A stretch of 64,000 nucleotides of DNA from the NCBI GenBank assembly GCA_028015205.1, contig CM051516.1, positions 33,184,230-33,248,229 of the forward strand, given 5' to 3'. Position 1 is the first letter of the stretch; the number at the start of each line of letters is the position of its first letter. The translations under genes were made by a program, and so were the position numbers. The stretch is from Mytilisepta virgata (taxonomy: Eukaryota > Mollusca > Bivalvia > Mytilida > Mytilidae). Under the pieces are notes generated by a model, which was not told the origin of the DNA, made no database searches, and worked only from the letters and a program-made list of their open reading frames with translations. Shown one piece after another: positions 11,877 through 23,827 of this stretch.

Positions 11877-14183
11877 ATGTACTGCAGAATGTCTAGATAC
11901 TATATTTGGTTGTGTATATCTATCAATTTAATGATTGAAATTTTATCGTTTGAATATGAAACATGGATTCCCAAATCTATTAACAGAACAGACTTGAGAT
12001 GTCCTCTGTCGTGGTGCAGAGAAAATTATCCACAAGATGAAGAAGGATGTTGCGTTTGTAACGCCAAACCATATTGGCAGCTTCCTGGTTGTAATATTAA
12101 TTATCTTCATATTGAATACCGCCGCAGAAGTGGTGCTGCAGAAGTAGTTGGCGAAAATCAAAAATATTCCATAATAACACATTTGAACGGATTCCTGACC
12201 AGTTTTCCAGAAAATTTTTGTACTTTTACAAATATTGTGGAAATCAAATTTCGACACAACTATCTTCGGAGTCTTTCTGGCATTTCGTGTCTTTTGGGAT
12301 TAGATTCCCTAGATGTAAGTTATAATCAGATTACCAGTATTTCAAATGAAACTTTTAGAGGAATGATCCATTTAAGGATACTTAAAGTTACACACAACGG
12401 TCTTGTGTCACTAGAGCCGTTAACAATAACTGGTACATCACTGTATATTTTCTATGCAGACTTTTCACACAACAACCAAACAAAACTGGACTTAAGCAAT
12501 ATTATTCCAGAGAACATATTTTGTAAGTACGACTTTTCTTCTAATCAAATAAATGATTTTGTAAATGGCGGAGATTTTAAACTCGATTTAGATAAAATAT
12601 ACGAAGGTGGTTTCGTGGAACTAGTTGGCAATGACTTTAAAGAATTTTTCAATTTTGAAAATCTTGGTATTGAAGACATTAGAACATTAGGAAAAGTTAT
12701 GGCCTTCGGATTTTCAATGGCTGATGTTAAATGGGAATGCAACTGCAAAATGGAACCTTACTTGGAGTTGGCAGAAGATGTAATAAAAAAGATATGGAGG
12801 GACTATTTTAACATTTCATGTTTTGGTCCACCAGAACTCAAAGGTCAGTTGATAACAGACATTGTTTTGGAAGGTCGACTCGATGAATTGATTTGTAATA
12901 TATCAGAAAAGGAAAGATGTCCACGAAAATGTTCATGTGTGTATCAACCAAGTAGAAACAGAACAATGGTTGATTGTTCTAACATCGGATTAGATGAAAT
13001 GCCCAATTACCTACCGGAGAAACCAAATATCGAATTATCCTTAATGAATAATATTATCGAAAACTTCCAAGATCGTGATTATTTAAAAAATGTTTCCAAA
13101 ATAAATTTTGCTGAAAATGTTCTGAACAGTATTTCCGATAGAGTAATTGAAAGATTTGCGAAGAGTAAACCTGATATTATATTGAATTTGACATTAAATA
13201 ACATTAAAACATTACCCCGACAACTTCAACAGTTACATCCATGTAAGACTATGTTTGGCAGTATAACTGTTTCATGTAATTGCGAAAGTTTGTGGATTAG
13301 AAATTGGTTGCGAAATAAAAATGGGGACCACTGCTTTAATTTGACCGAAATCAACTGTGAAACAAATGACAACCTAATTCCAGCATTTCAGTTAACAAGA
13401 GAGGACGTTTGTAACACAGAGGATATTTTTTATAAAATTTTATCTTCCATACTTGGAATTCTTTGTTCGATAATTATCGGTCTTGGAGGGTTATTATATA
13501 TTTTTAGATACGAAATGTATTTATTGCGAAGAAAATTGTTTTCAAAGAAATCAAATAAGATAAACGATATCCTTACGTATGACGTCTACATATCATTGGA
13601 TGACAGCAATGATTGTCTTAGAAGTTGGGTTGTTCAGAAGTTTGATTTAGAATTGAAAATACGAGGATATAGGACCTTTGTTCCATGTCGAGATATGTTA
13701 CCAGGGTTGTCGAAGGAAGAGGACATCGCTGATAAAATAAACAAAAGTAAAAATTATATAGTTATTCTTTGTGATAAATACTTAGCTGAGGACAGCTTTT
13801 GGACAGAGATTGAATGGAAGTACATTTGGTACAGTTTTCGACAAAACTCAACAAAAAAAATTATAATCGTCAACTTTGGACAACTCGATTCACGGACAAT
13901 AAATTGCCCGAAAATAAAGGCTTTTATACGTCTAGGATTGGATTTGGATTTCGCCAATCGTAAACATCGTCTTTTGAATGACGTTATTCACCGTCTTGGT
14001 TGTCCAAGACTCGGCAGACATGACAATGACAGAATTGCAAAAACGAAATTTAATGGTAGAAAACTGAAGTCGAAATATATTTGGACCATTGAGAATAACA
14101 GCAATAGTAAAGCAATTCAAGAATATAGTCCAAAAAAACAACCAAATTGTCCACAGAAATATATAGTTGAATTGGATATATAG
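11877..14183 (+). CDS. Toll-like receptor, intact (copy B)
   Basis: A single-exon receptor of 768 aa, and the only TLR frame in the window open from start to stop. The ATG at 11877 begins a signal peptide (MYCRMSRYYIWLC); the inner ATG at 11889 is equally possible. Then come an N-terminal cysteine cluster (about 42-61), LRRs including LDSLDVSYNQITSISNETF, an LRRCT beginning VKWECNC (about 284), an LRRNT beginning CPRKCSC (about 348), further LRRs, a second LRRCT (VSCNCESLWIRNW) and one TM helix (about 521-543). A TIR domain follows (about 568-706) with box 1 YDVYISLD, box 2 CRDMLPG and FWTEIEW near box 3. Two cysteine-capped blocks make it a multiple-cysteine-cluster TLR, the protostome Toll type, though it is short for that class. 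It would act at the plasma or endosomal membrane and signal through TIR adaptors. The ligand cannot be inferred. Confidence 0.93.
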   Translation: MYCRMSRYYIWLCISINLMIEILSFEYETWIPKSINRTDLRCPLSWCRENYPQDEEGCCVCNAKPYWQLPGCNINYLHIEYRRRSGAAEVVGENQKYSIITHLNGFLTSFPENFCTFTNIVEIKFRHNYLRSLSGISCLLGLDSLDVSYNQITSISNETFRGMIHLRILKVTHNGLVSLEPLTITGTSLYIFYADFSHNNQTKLDLSNIIPENIFCKYDFSSNQINDFVNGGDFKLDLDKIYEGGFVELVGNDFKEFFNFENLGIEDIRTLGKVMAFGFSMADVKWECNCKMEPYLELAEDVIKKIWRDYFNISCFGPPELKGQLITDIVLEGRLDELICNISEKERCPRKCSCVYQPSRNRTMVDCSNIGLDEMPNYLPEKPNIELSLMNNIIENFQDRDYLKNVSKINFAENVLNSISDRVIERFAKSKPDIILNLTLNNIKTLPRQLQQLHPCKTMFGSITVSCNCESLWIRNWLRNKNGDHCFNLTEINCETNDNLIPAFQLTREDVCNTEDIFYKILSSILGILCSIIIGLGGLLYIFRYEMYLLRRKLFSKKSNKINDILTYDVYISLDDSNDCLRSWVVQKFDLELKIRGYRTFVPCRDMLPGLSKEEDIADKINKSKNYIVILCDKYLAEDSFWTEIEWKYIWYSFRQNSTKKIIIVNFGQLDSRTINCPKIKAFIRLGLDLDFANRKHRLLNDVIHRLGCPRLGRHDNDRIAKTKFNGRKLKSKYIWTIENNSNSKAIQEYSPKKQPNCPQKYIVELDI

Positions 14184-14416
14184 CCAATGGTAAATAATTT
14201 CAGCGAGTTTTTTCTATTGCAAGGACTAATGTTCACGTTAAATGTCATTAGATATGATTAAATATTCATCCAACATGTATGTAGTTTCGCCACAGATCGA
14301 AAATATTTGAGATCTTTAGACTAAATATATTAGAAAGAAAACCGGTTAAGGATGTTCGCTGCTCTTTTTCAAGATAACAAGCTTTTCATAAGAATAGTAA
14401 CTATGGATACTGGATT

Positions 14417-14422
14417 AATAAA
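14417..14422 (+). terminator. Candidate poly(A) signal AATAAA for TLR copy B
   Basis: AATAAA lies 234 bases past the stop codon, inside the MITE remnant. The same hexamer is at 5964-5969 behind copy A and near 32471 behind copy C. It is the first AATAAA seen after the copy B stop; use is inferred only. Confidence 0.35.
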
Positions 14423-14648
14423 GGAACTAAAAGAGCGAAAACAAATATAGGTCCGTGTGCTTGTTTTGGAGATATAAGCCATTGAAAATTGGCGGGGAAA
14501 ATATGCTCTCCTGATTTTACATAGCTTTATTATTGACAAGTTTTATTTCTCAAAAACCATTAAATAATAATAAGGGTTTTATAAGATTTTATAAGTGTTT
14601 TATTATCACTCAATTAATATTTGTCGGTAAAAGAATCGGTTTATTCTG

Positions 14649-14748
14649 TACCCTAACCTTAACCCTAAACTTAACATCAAGCCGTATCCCTTACCCTAAA
14701 TCTAACCCCAATCCTAACCCTAATCCTAACCCTAACCCTAACCCTAAA
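14649..14748. repeat. Interstitial telomere-like (CCCTAA)n block, copy B
   Basis: Begins CCCTAACCTTAACCC and ends in three exact CCCTAA-type units before ATAACTG. Purer than the copy A counterpart at 7087. Confidence 0.8.
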
Positions 14749-14859
14749 TAACTGTTATGCTAACACTAGTCCTAGCCCTAACCAAGCCATTGTAATCTCA
14801 TTACCAAACATACTGAAAAAGTATATGAGTTGTTTAATTCTGACTCCTACAAAGTTTAA

Positions 14860-15110
14860 GGTATCCGGACCATAAATGACCACGTGATTATTCAAAAGTT
14901 CCCGGATGTTCCATACAACGCAATTGAAATGACCTCGGTAATTATCGCCAAACTAACTTTTTTTTACAGACTCTTTATATAAGTAACAAAGTGTGTTTCA
15001 ACTTGAGAAAAATATATATACAAAATGCCAGTTTTAAATTGTTTGGTTCAGCCATTCACGGTCAAAACGAGATACAATTTTCGATCATGAACTATTATGG
15101 TCCGGATACC
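14860..15110. mobile_element. MITE with TTAA duplication, GGTATCCGGACC family
   Basis: This 251 bp insertion is found only in copy B. TTAA flanks it at 14856-14859 and 15111-15114, and copies A and C have a single TTAA at that site (AGTTTAATATTTC). The ends are perfect inverted repeats of 16 bp (GGTATCCGGACCATAA). No coding capacity. It entered after the duplication that made B, so it is young. TTAA suggests a piggyBac- or Kolobok-type transposase supplied in trans. Confidence 0.9.
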
Positions 15111-17407
15111 TTAATAATTCTAACATTGCTAATTTGTAAAATTGTACTATCAATTGTTAACTAATATTGTTACAAACATATACTAAGTAGATTTCAATTA
15201 TTACTTCTCTTACATGTATATAAATATGTTAATGAATAACTATAATGTTCACTGCATTACTTTGTTACTTTATCATTTTATGAATATTAATTTGTTTGTT
15301 AGTATGCACATACCCCTGCTTGGGTCTTTGAGAAAATAAACTTTTGAAACTTACACTTTGTCTTAATGGACGCTATACACTTTTCAGTTAGCAACAGTTG
15401 TGTACAACCGGTAGCATCAGGACAAATCTTTTTTTTTATAGGTTTTAGTGAGGAGTTAGAGGTTTACTCGTGACAATGCATTTTTACGGGAAGGACTGTC
15501 GTTTTCGATCCATCAGTAGATAACGGGAAAGGTAAACAATGACTTAAAAATCAACCAACGCCACACAACAAAAGGGCACAAAACACAAACATAAATACAA
15601 CAGAGAATCATGACTTGGTACAGACATTGAACAGTGGTGGGGTAACAGTTTTATATATGGAGTATTTGGTTTTCTAGAATATTGTAAGGTTCTTGAATAT
15701 TTAAGGAGAAAGTAATTTTCTAAGACATTGGGATTCATTTTCATTCAGGTTTTCCTTTGTTGCAAATATCAAGACTTAAAAAAATGCTATTTTTACAGCG
15801 TTAATAGTCCATATGTATCGATAAACTCAGACTTTTTCGCATACGCAAATGTACAACAAAGCATGGAATAAAACGTCTGATGAAGCTATCATCGATTGAC
15901 CGACAAACCCTATGGCGTACGAAAACCATTAATTTAACCACATGAACATACAAGATGTTTCCATGAACACTTGAAATACTGAGGGAAATTTCAAGTTGGA
16001 CCTCATGTACAATTTAACTCACAAACATCAGATACTTTTATGTACACCGGTCTCTAGTCGTATTATTTTTTTAATACTCATTGGTCATTGTGCATTTGAA
16101 TCTGAATTTCTAGATTTTAGGTTATTGTAATTTGAAGAAATCTGCATATTCTACACGCAAAACCGAGTACTTATGTCTACCACAGAGTTCCCTGAATTTG
16201 TGAACAAAGTTACCGGAGTAACACCAGCAAAGCTATTAGTATTTAGAAAATCTTGCAAGAAATGTCTAATAAAACATTAAGTGTAACGATTTTGTCAACT
16301 CTTTATCAACTAAAGAGTATTTTTTCCGTACATAGTCATGTTCTTGCACGATTTATGATTTTAGATTTTCTACTCTCTAATTATCTCGATTTTCAGAAAT
16401 TGCGTTTTTAGCAGAAATGATGTGTCAAAATTCGTCTGGAATCAAAATTTATACATTGATTACTTGTATACAACATATCCACCATTTAGGAATAGCTGAT
16501 TAATAAAAGTAAGGATTCAAATCCCTCGGGTAAAGAGTGTTTTTTTGCTATATGGTTTAGTGATTTTTTGTGCTATATTGACCAAAAATGTTTTGTTAGC
16601 CTTCCAAAGATTTCAACATGAGCGTACCTTTAAGAAAGTTCTTTTCCGCAAGCAATTGGTATCCGAGTTTGTTTCACCTATCCAAGATCAAAGTTTTAAT
16701 AAATCATATCACAATATACCGAAATAAATTTGATGCACTGCTTGGCCATTTCGTTGACTGACAACTCATCAGCAGTGCTCGAGAACAAAATATTGAAAAA
16801 CAGGTTAAAGATATAATGATGAATTAATAAGCACAAAATACTTTTCCTTTGAACTTGTATATACTTTTAAGAGATGAGAGATTGCTTCTTGGTGTATATT
16901 AAATACATTGCTGTTTACATACACAATCTGTATAATACCTGTCATACATAATTTATTATATCGATGACATGTTCAAATGTTCAATAAATTAATGTGAACG
17001 TTACAAGTGATCTCTACCAATATTAGTAAAAAAGAAAGTTTCTAAAATCCCCATAAAACTTCCCTAACTTCTCAAACAGTTTGCAACAATTTACATACTA
17101 AGGTAAACTCGATATATTGATTCATCTCATTAAGATTTAATCGTTTTAGTCAAGATGGTAAATCGAATTACTCCTCCCCTATAAAATGAGATCAATATAA
17201 TGGTGAAAGAGGACAATCTGGCTTGATACAGTTATATCTATCATTCGTCGATTTAAACGGAATTGTAAAGAAACCATTTATCTGTTCTACGGACATGAGG
17301 GTGTATACAACTCAAATTAAAAGCCAGTGCATAAAAATCATTAATCTACAGAAAAAAAATAATGATGAACTAAATTTAATGAGTAAAAAGAACAAAATTT
17401 GATTTCT

Positions 17408-17576
17408 AGGCACCTGTGATGGATCACGGAAGCTCAACCCATAGAGCTGCCTAGCGCATCCCCGGGTGGTAAATAGGGGAGATCCTCGTTGTGGGCTTTT
17501 CAGGTCATAATAAGGAAAGCCTGACCGTGGACCATAGTGCGTAACATGTTTGGAGAATGCCACACTCCCTGCACGC
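17408..17576. repeat. Dispersed repeat shared by units B and C, truncated here
   Basis: Begins near GGCACCTGTGATGGATCACG and ends CTGCACGCTAAAGATC. The same sequence is at 35386-35558, where it continues into a SINE-like 3' end. Here it joins the second decayed TLR at the shared bases AAAGATCA, a likely recombination junction. Confidence 0.6.
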
Positions 17577-18690
17577 TAAAGATCATATATTAAATTGTTC
17601 TTAACAGATAACAATTCAATTATCTGATTACCGCGACTACTTATTAAACATTTCTTTAAGGATGATTGCTGGTCTAAGAGGAAATAAATAGGATTTGAAA
17701 TAGGTGTTTTAGTTTGAGAGAACATATGAATAGTAAACAAATAAGCAAGGACAAAATATAGGTTCCTGTGCTCATTTTAGAGCTATAGGGAATTGAAAAT
17801 TTGCAGGGAAATGGGTTTTCTCTGGATTTTTCATTGTCTTGGCATTGACAACTCCAGTATCTCAAAATGTTTGAAAAAATAAAAAGGATTTCCAAAAATT
17901 TTGTCAAATACCATTTTAAGGTATATATGATTTATTTATAAAAGAAAAAGTGGGGGTTCATGAGCAAAATATTTCATGTTTATGAAAGGGATAAAACCCG
18001 AGGATTCCGAAAATTTGACAAAAAGACCAAAACATGACCAGCGAGCATCCTTAATAGATATTTTTCAAAATGATTTATTTCATGTTTCCGACAAAGCTAT
18101 CAATGCGCTAATGACAACTGTTACTATTAATTTTACAAGAAATAACTTAGGCCAATTACCCAGGTCCCTTCAAATGTTACATCCATGTAAAACTAGTTTT
18201 GGCAAAATAATTGTTCGTTGTGATTGCGATAGTCATTGGATAGGAGACTGGCTAAGATCAATGCTTAAATATTACTGAAATCATTTGCCAGACCGATGGT
18301 GATTTGATTCCGGAGGTAATTAAAATGGACGTCTGTGACAAGAGTCATTATATATCCGTATTATGTCTACCATCTTCGATATATAATTTTCGTTTTTAAT
18401 GGGAATTTTAAGTGCATTATACGCTTTCGAGATGAAGTGTATCTTCTGAAAAGAAAATTCCTGCCAAGCCACTATAAGTCGAAAAAAATTACGGACCTTA
18501 TGAAGTATGATGCTTATATTTCTTTTGACAAAAATGACCACGAAGTTAGGCGTTGGGATAGTTCAAATATTTGACAGACAGCGTTTACTGAAAGACATAC
18601 TAATTAAACTTGGAAACACAAGTATGATATCAACATTATTAATGTTAAAAATTTTAAAAATATTATCTAGTTGGATGATTAACCTTTAAA
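17577..18690 (+). pseudogene. Decayed Toll-like receptor, subtype 2 (copy 2)
   Basis: Homologous to 1213-1892. It starts within the second LRR block (ATATTAAATTGTTCTTAAC), is interrupted by a MITE (17660-18050), and resumes as DIFQNDLFHVSDKAINALMT, then LRRCT residues HPCKTSFGKIIVRCDCDSHW. The stop at 18276-18278 follows MLKYY. A second frame carries the juxtamembrane and TIR start (VYLLKRKFLPSHYKSKK, YDAYISFDKND), and a third carries FDRQRLLKDILIKLG. The TIR ends at the same point as in the copy at 244-1892. Missing 5' half, frame changes and truncation make it non-functional. Confidence 0.85.
17660..18050. mobile_element. MITE of the GGATGTTCGCTG family inside a decayed TLR
   Basis: A 391 bp insertion with TTAA at 17656-17659 and 18051-18054. 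The left end GGATGATTGCTGGTC and right end (reverse complement GGATGCTCGCTGGTCATGTTTT) form imperfect inverted repeats. The interior is related to 5897-6277. The decayed TLR at 1285 reads through this site without it. Confidence 0.85.
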
Positions 18691-19115
18691 GAAATTTTAA
18701 TAAATAACAACAAAGTTTAAAGTTTCTGTAATAAATACTAAAACATGATAAAAGGAAAGGTGAACAACATACCAACATCAAAAATGTGATCAAGTTGAAC
18801 ATGAAATGATATATTGCAAAGCACACGTTATTGGACTAATCATTTTGTTGTCAAGATATTAATGGTGTGTGGTAAAATTAAAATTCGTTTATACCAATTT
18901 TGCCATTTTGTCGATTTACGACTGATCAGTAGTGCTTTTAAAGGCCTAAAATGTTAAAATCCAAAAGAATAATCCAAAAGGTTGAAGAGTGTTATACTGA
19001 CATTGGCGTCCAAAACAAATCAATAAATAGTAAAATAATTTGACAATAAATGTTTTCAGCAATGAAATAAGAAGAAATTTTCTCAATTGAACACATTTAC
19101 AGCTATGGTGTATGG
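18691..19115. other. Duplicated spacer and 5' flank of TLR copy C, left part
   Basis: 18691-18780 matches the sequence after the first decayed TLR. 18790-19112 matches 2926-3260 ahead of copy A. No gene. The flank breaks off at about 19112 and resumes near 26300, so about 7.2 kb was inserted in between. Confidence 0.7.
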
Positions 19116-19313
19116 TTATGCTGAAAATTGAAACCAATTGAAACCAATTTTATTAAGAGTTCTTATAGTTGCTGGGCATGTTCTAACGGCACAGCGCCAG
19201 TATACTCTCTCATCTCGACGTGACTTTATCTGGAATCGGAAGTTATTGTAGACAAAACTTTGTCCACCTTTACTATTCTCTATGAATTCGACGTTGATCT
19301 GAGCATTAGCCAT
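19116..19313 (-). pseudogene. FLYWCH-type zinc finger fragment
   Basis: On the - strand, 65 aa open with MANAQINVEFIENSKGGQ and continue FVYNNFRFQIKSRRDERVYW RC...C. The spacing of F, W and two C resembles a FLYWCH zinc finger, a DNA-binding module often found with Mutator-like transposases in invertebrates. The final His part is missing: the frame drifts after CPATIRT. It is a fragment of a mobile-element gene or of a FLYWCH gene. It lies just outside the left arm of the large inverted repeat. Confidence 0.5.
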
Positions 19314-19375
19314 TTTGACTTTGAGGATTTCTCTTTCTTTCTTCGATTTGGTTGGCGGCTACCTAAACTTAAGTA

Positions 19376-22306
19376 TTGCGCCAGATTGCCTTATCATTAG
19401 GAATGATGACCTATATTTTTCATACTTACAGAAAAATTTTTCTTTTACAATAAGTTTTTGTTGATGTGAGTTTTTATTATTATACTGATTTTTTAATTTT
19501 ATTTAAAGCATGAAAAATAAAGAAGTTTAAAATAATGTTTGTATGTTCGATATTAAACTTAGTTAGCCTGACATTGTCCTTTTAGTATTATGCATTAATA
19601 CATAACCCATTTCGGCTCATACGTCATAGTGGGAATGTTATTCTCTGCATTTAATAGAGAAAGAAAAAAAACAAACTTAGTTTTCACATCTATCATTGGG
19701 TAAATACTGTTAATTGTATTCAATATATATATAAGTACACTTTATTGTTGTTGTAATAATTTCATATCGATGAATGTATGAGAGGTGAGTCATATAGTTT
19801 ATTTTTTTTATTATTTATTTTATTTTATTTATTTATTTTTTTTTGGGGGGGGTTCTTTTTTAAGCCTTTTTTCTCTCTCCCTATTATATATAATATTTGG
19901 TGCACGGAGCACCAAATGGTACATTCATCCCATCTACCACTCATAACTTTAAAAAATACCAATGATAAACGGTAGGCAATATAAATAACAAAATACTTAA
20001 AAAACAAACAATTATAAATTTTGTACCAAAGACATTAGAGTTATCGTCCCTGTATACTAATACACACCACACAATGGCACCACAGCACCATCCGGATATA
20101 TACCTTTTATAATATATAATGCTGAAAATATATATATATTACTATATTTTCCAATCCCAAGGGCTTACTAAAGGTTAGGTCGCTATGAGGGGTGATGGGA
20201 GATGTAATCCTGTCATAAGCGGGTTTGGGCATTGGTGGAAGTCCAGTCCTTACCTAGTAAGTATAAAATAACCATCTTGCATATCCACACCTCATCTCCC
20301 CTGGAGCCATTTCCTTCTCAGGTACATATATAAAAGTATATAAAAATAATAATTAAACATGTAAACATTCAGTGTCCAAAGTTAGTAGATAATATTAGTG
20401 GTGGACAATGGACGTGTAAATGTTTATTTCCCCAAAATTTTATGCACCAGGGAACAGATAAGGGGGTACAGTTTATATCAGAATACGAGCTAATGTCAGA
20501 CCAACTCAGGTAATAGTAACAACAGAGAGAAAAAGAAAATTTCTTTTTTTTGTTTTGTTTCTTTCTGCACTACACATATTAATTAAGGTTGTTTTTAGTG
20601 TTACAGTATATAATATGTTTAGTATGCCTTATTTTCAAGTTTGTGATAACAATACCTTTTATTATATTCATGTATTATTACATATATTTAAATATCTAAA
20701 TTATGGAGAATGACATTATTAAATTTTTCACTTGTTAACATCAGATGATGAATAAAGTATCTAAGGAAAATGAATAACAGTACTAATATATATATATATT
20801 TGATTGTTATGGGTATCATATTGTAATAGACTATTCTATTAAATGTATATTTGGTATTGGTTCAATACCTTAGTCTGATATATAATTTTTTATCTTTATT
20901 TTTATTTTATTTTATTTTTTTTTTTTCATTTTTTTTTTTTTTTTTTTTTTTTTTGGTTGGGTAGGGATAAAATAGACATTCTATCCTAATATAGGTAGGC
21001 CCCTTATTATAGTATGTAAAAAAAGCAAGTCTACTTTCCTGGGTAAATCTTAAATGGCAGATCAGTTTACATTGCTATGTACATTTTATTTACAGAAACA
21101 TTTACCAGTGGCTGTTAGATAGTTGCATAGTGGCACAAGTGTATTAGATAGGCCTTTTGGGAGATTTTGGATTGAAAGATCACTCACTCCAGGATGCTGA
21201 AGTTTGTTAACTAATTCAGCTCTTTGAGTATTATATTTTAGACATGTGAATAGATAATGAGTATCATCTATCACATGGCATTTTTCACATTCACTGGTAC
21301 TTGCTTTACCTGTATCAAAGAGAAATTTGTTTTTAGGTATATACCCTGACCTCAGTTTAAAAAGTGCAACTTCCCTTTCTCTGTTTAATTTTGGAATAGT
21401 AATGTTAAAACTGATTTTCTTTTGAATGTTTTATAAAAATCTTCCTTTTTTGTTGCTATCCCAAACTTGTTGCTATACATTTTTAAGCACATTTTTACAA
21501 AGACTTTTAATATCCTCTTTATATATGGGGGTAAATATATAACAGTCAGGAATTGATAGTGCATTTTTGCCGCTTTATCAGCAAGTTCATTGCCATATTA
21601 TCCGACATGGCTTGGTATATTATATTAATGCTTGTTCTAGTTAGACTTGTATATAGATATAAAATATCATATATAATTTGTGTTTTTACTTTAAACACAC
21701 TACCATTAATTGTTTGTAGGGCTGACAATGAATCAACCAAAATAACCACATTGATTGGTCTATATTCTTCTAACCGACTTAGACATAGGAATATAGCAGT
21801 TAGTTCACACATAAATATTGATACATGATCTAATAATTTATATTCTTTTTTAATTTTCATTACTGGTATCACATATGCACATGCATTGGTGTTATTATCT
21901 GGATCTCTTGATCCATCAGTATATATTTTTAGAAATTCTTTATATTTCGAGTTGATCAATGTATTATCCTCACTCTTTATAAGATGTGGATTACCCTTCT
22001 TTGTAATTACATCTTTTAGTTTTGTTTCAATTACAGGTTTTATTAAATGCCAAGGGAGGGTGGGGGGTAGGGTGTTCAGAAAATTTATAAATTAATTCTA
22101 TATTAATCTGCTGACTACCACATACATCATCAGCAGTAATAGAAAAGGGTTTTTGGCTATTTTTAATATTTTTACTATAATATTCATAGTCAAACTTATT
22201 TTTCAGATTACTTTTTGTTGGATGTAAATCATTTTGACTTTGTATATTCAAATATGATTGTAGGATGAGACTCAATTCATATGGAGGGTCACCCATTTCT
22301 ACTGTA
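19376..22306 (-). mobile_element. Left arm of a large inverted repeat with LINE RNase H and C-terminal region
   Basis: This arm is the reverse complement of 23093-26212 with scattered differences and indels. On the - strand it carries the 3' half of an RNase H-bearing LINE: a thumb-like stretch ending near GDPPYEL (about 22290), RNase H (YTDGS, CELTAI, LVDSLSAL; 21546-21959, end degraded) and a C-terminal C-C-H-C region ending LCNYLTATGK (21086-21274). About 1.7 kb of non-coding sequence follows outward, with T-rich and TA microsatellites. The outer end is GTATTGCGCCAGATTGCC. Confidence 0.8.
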
Positions 22307-23100
22307 GACTAGGTATACTGGCAGTTTTATGAGCTCCAGCACATAGTCTTAGAGCTTGGCTTTGAAAATTATCTAGTATTTTTTTAACAGAGTTGGAAGC
22401 TGTATTGTATACCTCACACCCATAATCTATTTTTGATCTGATAAGTGCAATATATATTGCGTAAAGAAGTACTGTTTGCACCCCATCTAGTGCCAGTAAG
22501 CATTTACATACAGTTTAATACCTTGCTGCATCTTGTATTAATATATTGAATATGTTTAACCAAGTTAGCTTTTCATCTAAAATCATGCCAAGAAATTTTA
22601 TTTCTTTAACAATTTGTAGTATATTTTGACCAAATTTTAGGACCAAGCTAGGGATTTTCTTTTTTCTATGAAATACAACTACTACTGTCTTTATGGGGGA
22701 TATACTAAATCCCCAACTATTACACCAACCACTTATACTATCAAGGTCACTTTTTATTTTTTATTTTATTTTTTTGCATATAGGGTAGATTTTTTCCGGA
22801 GAGCCCATCGTCTGCAAATTGAGACATAGCACAATGTTTTATACAATCTGATAGGTCATTAACCATGATATTGAATATGATAGGTCTGATACAACTACCC
22901 TGAGGGGTACCATTTTGTACTACATTACTTTCTGAGTAAGTAGAATTGATTTTTAAATGTATAGTCCTTTTACTCAAAAAGTCATTTATCCAACCAAGTA
23001 AGTTTCCATGAATGCCAAGTGATGCCATTTTTATTATCAGACCATGTTTCCATAGCATATCGAATGCTTTCTGGAAGTCGATGAATACCCCTACTGTAAA
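22299..23100 (-). pseudogene. LINE reverse transcriptase fragment in the inverted-repeat spacer
   Basis: The - strand carries reverse transcriptase motifs: FIDFQKAFDMLWKHG, then GWINDFLSKR, NGTPQGS and QFADDG (22790-23100). A break follows, then a thumb-like piece with IYIALIRSKIDYGCEVYNTA (22299-22481). ADD is the catalytic-site variant of the (F/Y)xDD box. The order RT, thumb, RNase H, CCHC fits an I-superfamily LINE. The frame is broken between the QFADDG motif and the thumb. The 5' part (endonuclease, ORF1) is absent. Confidence 0.75.
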
Positions 23101-23103
23101 AAA

Positions 23104-23827
23104 ATGGGTGACCATCCATATGAATTGAGAAGACAAAGTCTCATCCTTAAATCATATTTGAATATACAAAGTCAAAATGATTTACATCCAACAAAAAGTA
23201 ATCTGAAAAATCAGTTTGATGGATGTGGTAGTCAGCAGATTAATACAGAATTAATTTATAAATTTTCTGAATACCCTATCCCCCCCCCCCCTTGGCATTT
23301 AATAAAACCTGTAATTGAAACCAAACTAAAATATGTAATTACAAAGAAGGATAGTCCACATCTTATAAAGAGTGAGGGTAATATAAACTCGAAATATAAA
23401 GAATTTCTAAAAAAAATATATACTGATGGATCAAGAGATCCAGATAATAACACCAGTGCATGTGCATTTGTGATACCAGAACTGAAAATTAAAAAAGAAT
23501 ATAAATTATTAGATCATGTATCACTATTTATGTGTGAACTAACTGCTTTATTCCTATGTCTAAGTTGGTTAGAAGAATATAGACCAATCAATGTGGTTAT
23601 TTTGGTTGATTCATTGTCAGCCCTACAAGCAATTAATGGTAGTGTGTTTAAAGTAAAAACACAAATTATATATGTTATTTTATATCTATATACAAGTCTA
23701 ACTAGAACAGGCATTAATATAATATTCGAATGGATACCAAGCCATGTCGGATTATATGGTAATGAACTTGCTGATAAAGTGGCGAAAAATGCACTATCAA
23801 TCCCTGACTGTTATATGTATGACTGTA
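23104..23827 (+). pseudogene. LINE RNase H domain, best preserved copy
   Basis: An open frame from the post-thumb segment (GDHPYELRRQSLILKSYL) through RNase H: YTDGSRDPDNN, CELTALFLCLSWLEEY, ILVDSLSALQAING, FEWIPSHVGLYGNELADKVAKNA. The catalytic D, E, D and final D are all visible. The frame is cut after PDCYMY by an inserted retroelement tail. No RT is attached on this strand, so the copy is 5'-truncated and cannot move on its own. Confidence 0.75.

Larger units (their letters stand above)
14184..17407. other. Duplicated 3' flank of TLR copy B
   Basis: Collinear with 32237-35385 and, up to about 16190, with 5735-8476. It holds the left part of the GGATGTTCGCTG MITE (14350 to about 14595, right end deleted), a telomere-like block and a second MITE private to this copy. 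The rest is AT-rich with no credible gene. Confidence 0.65.
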
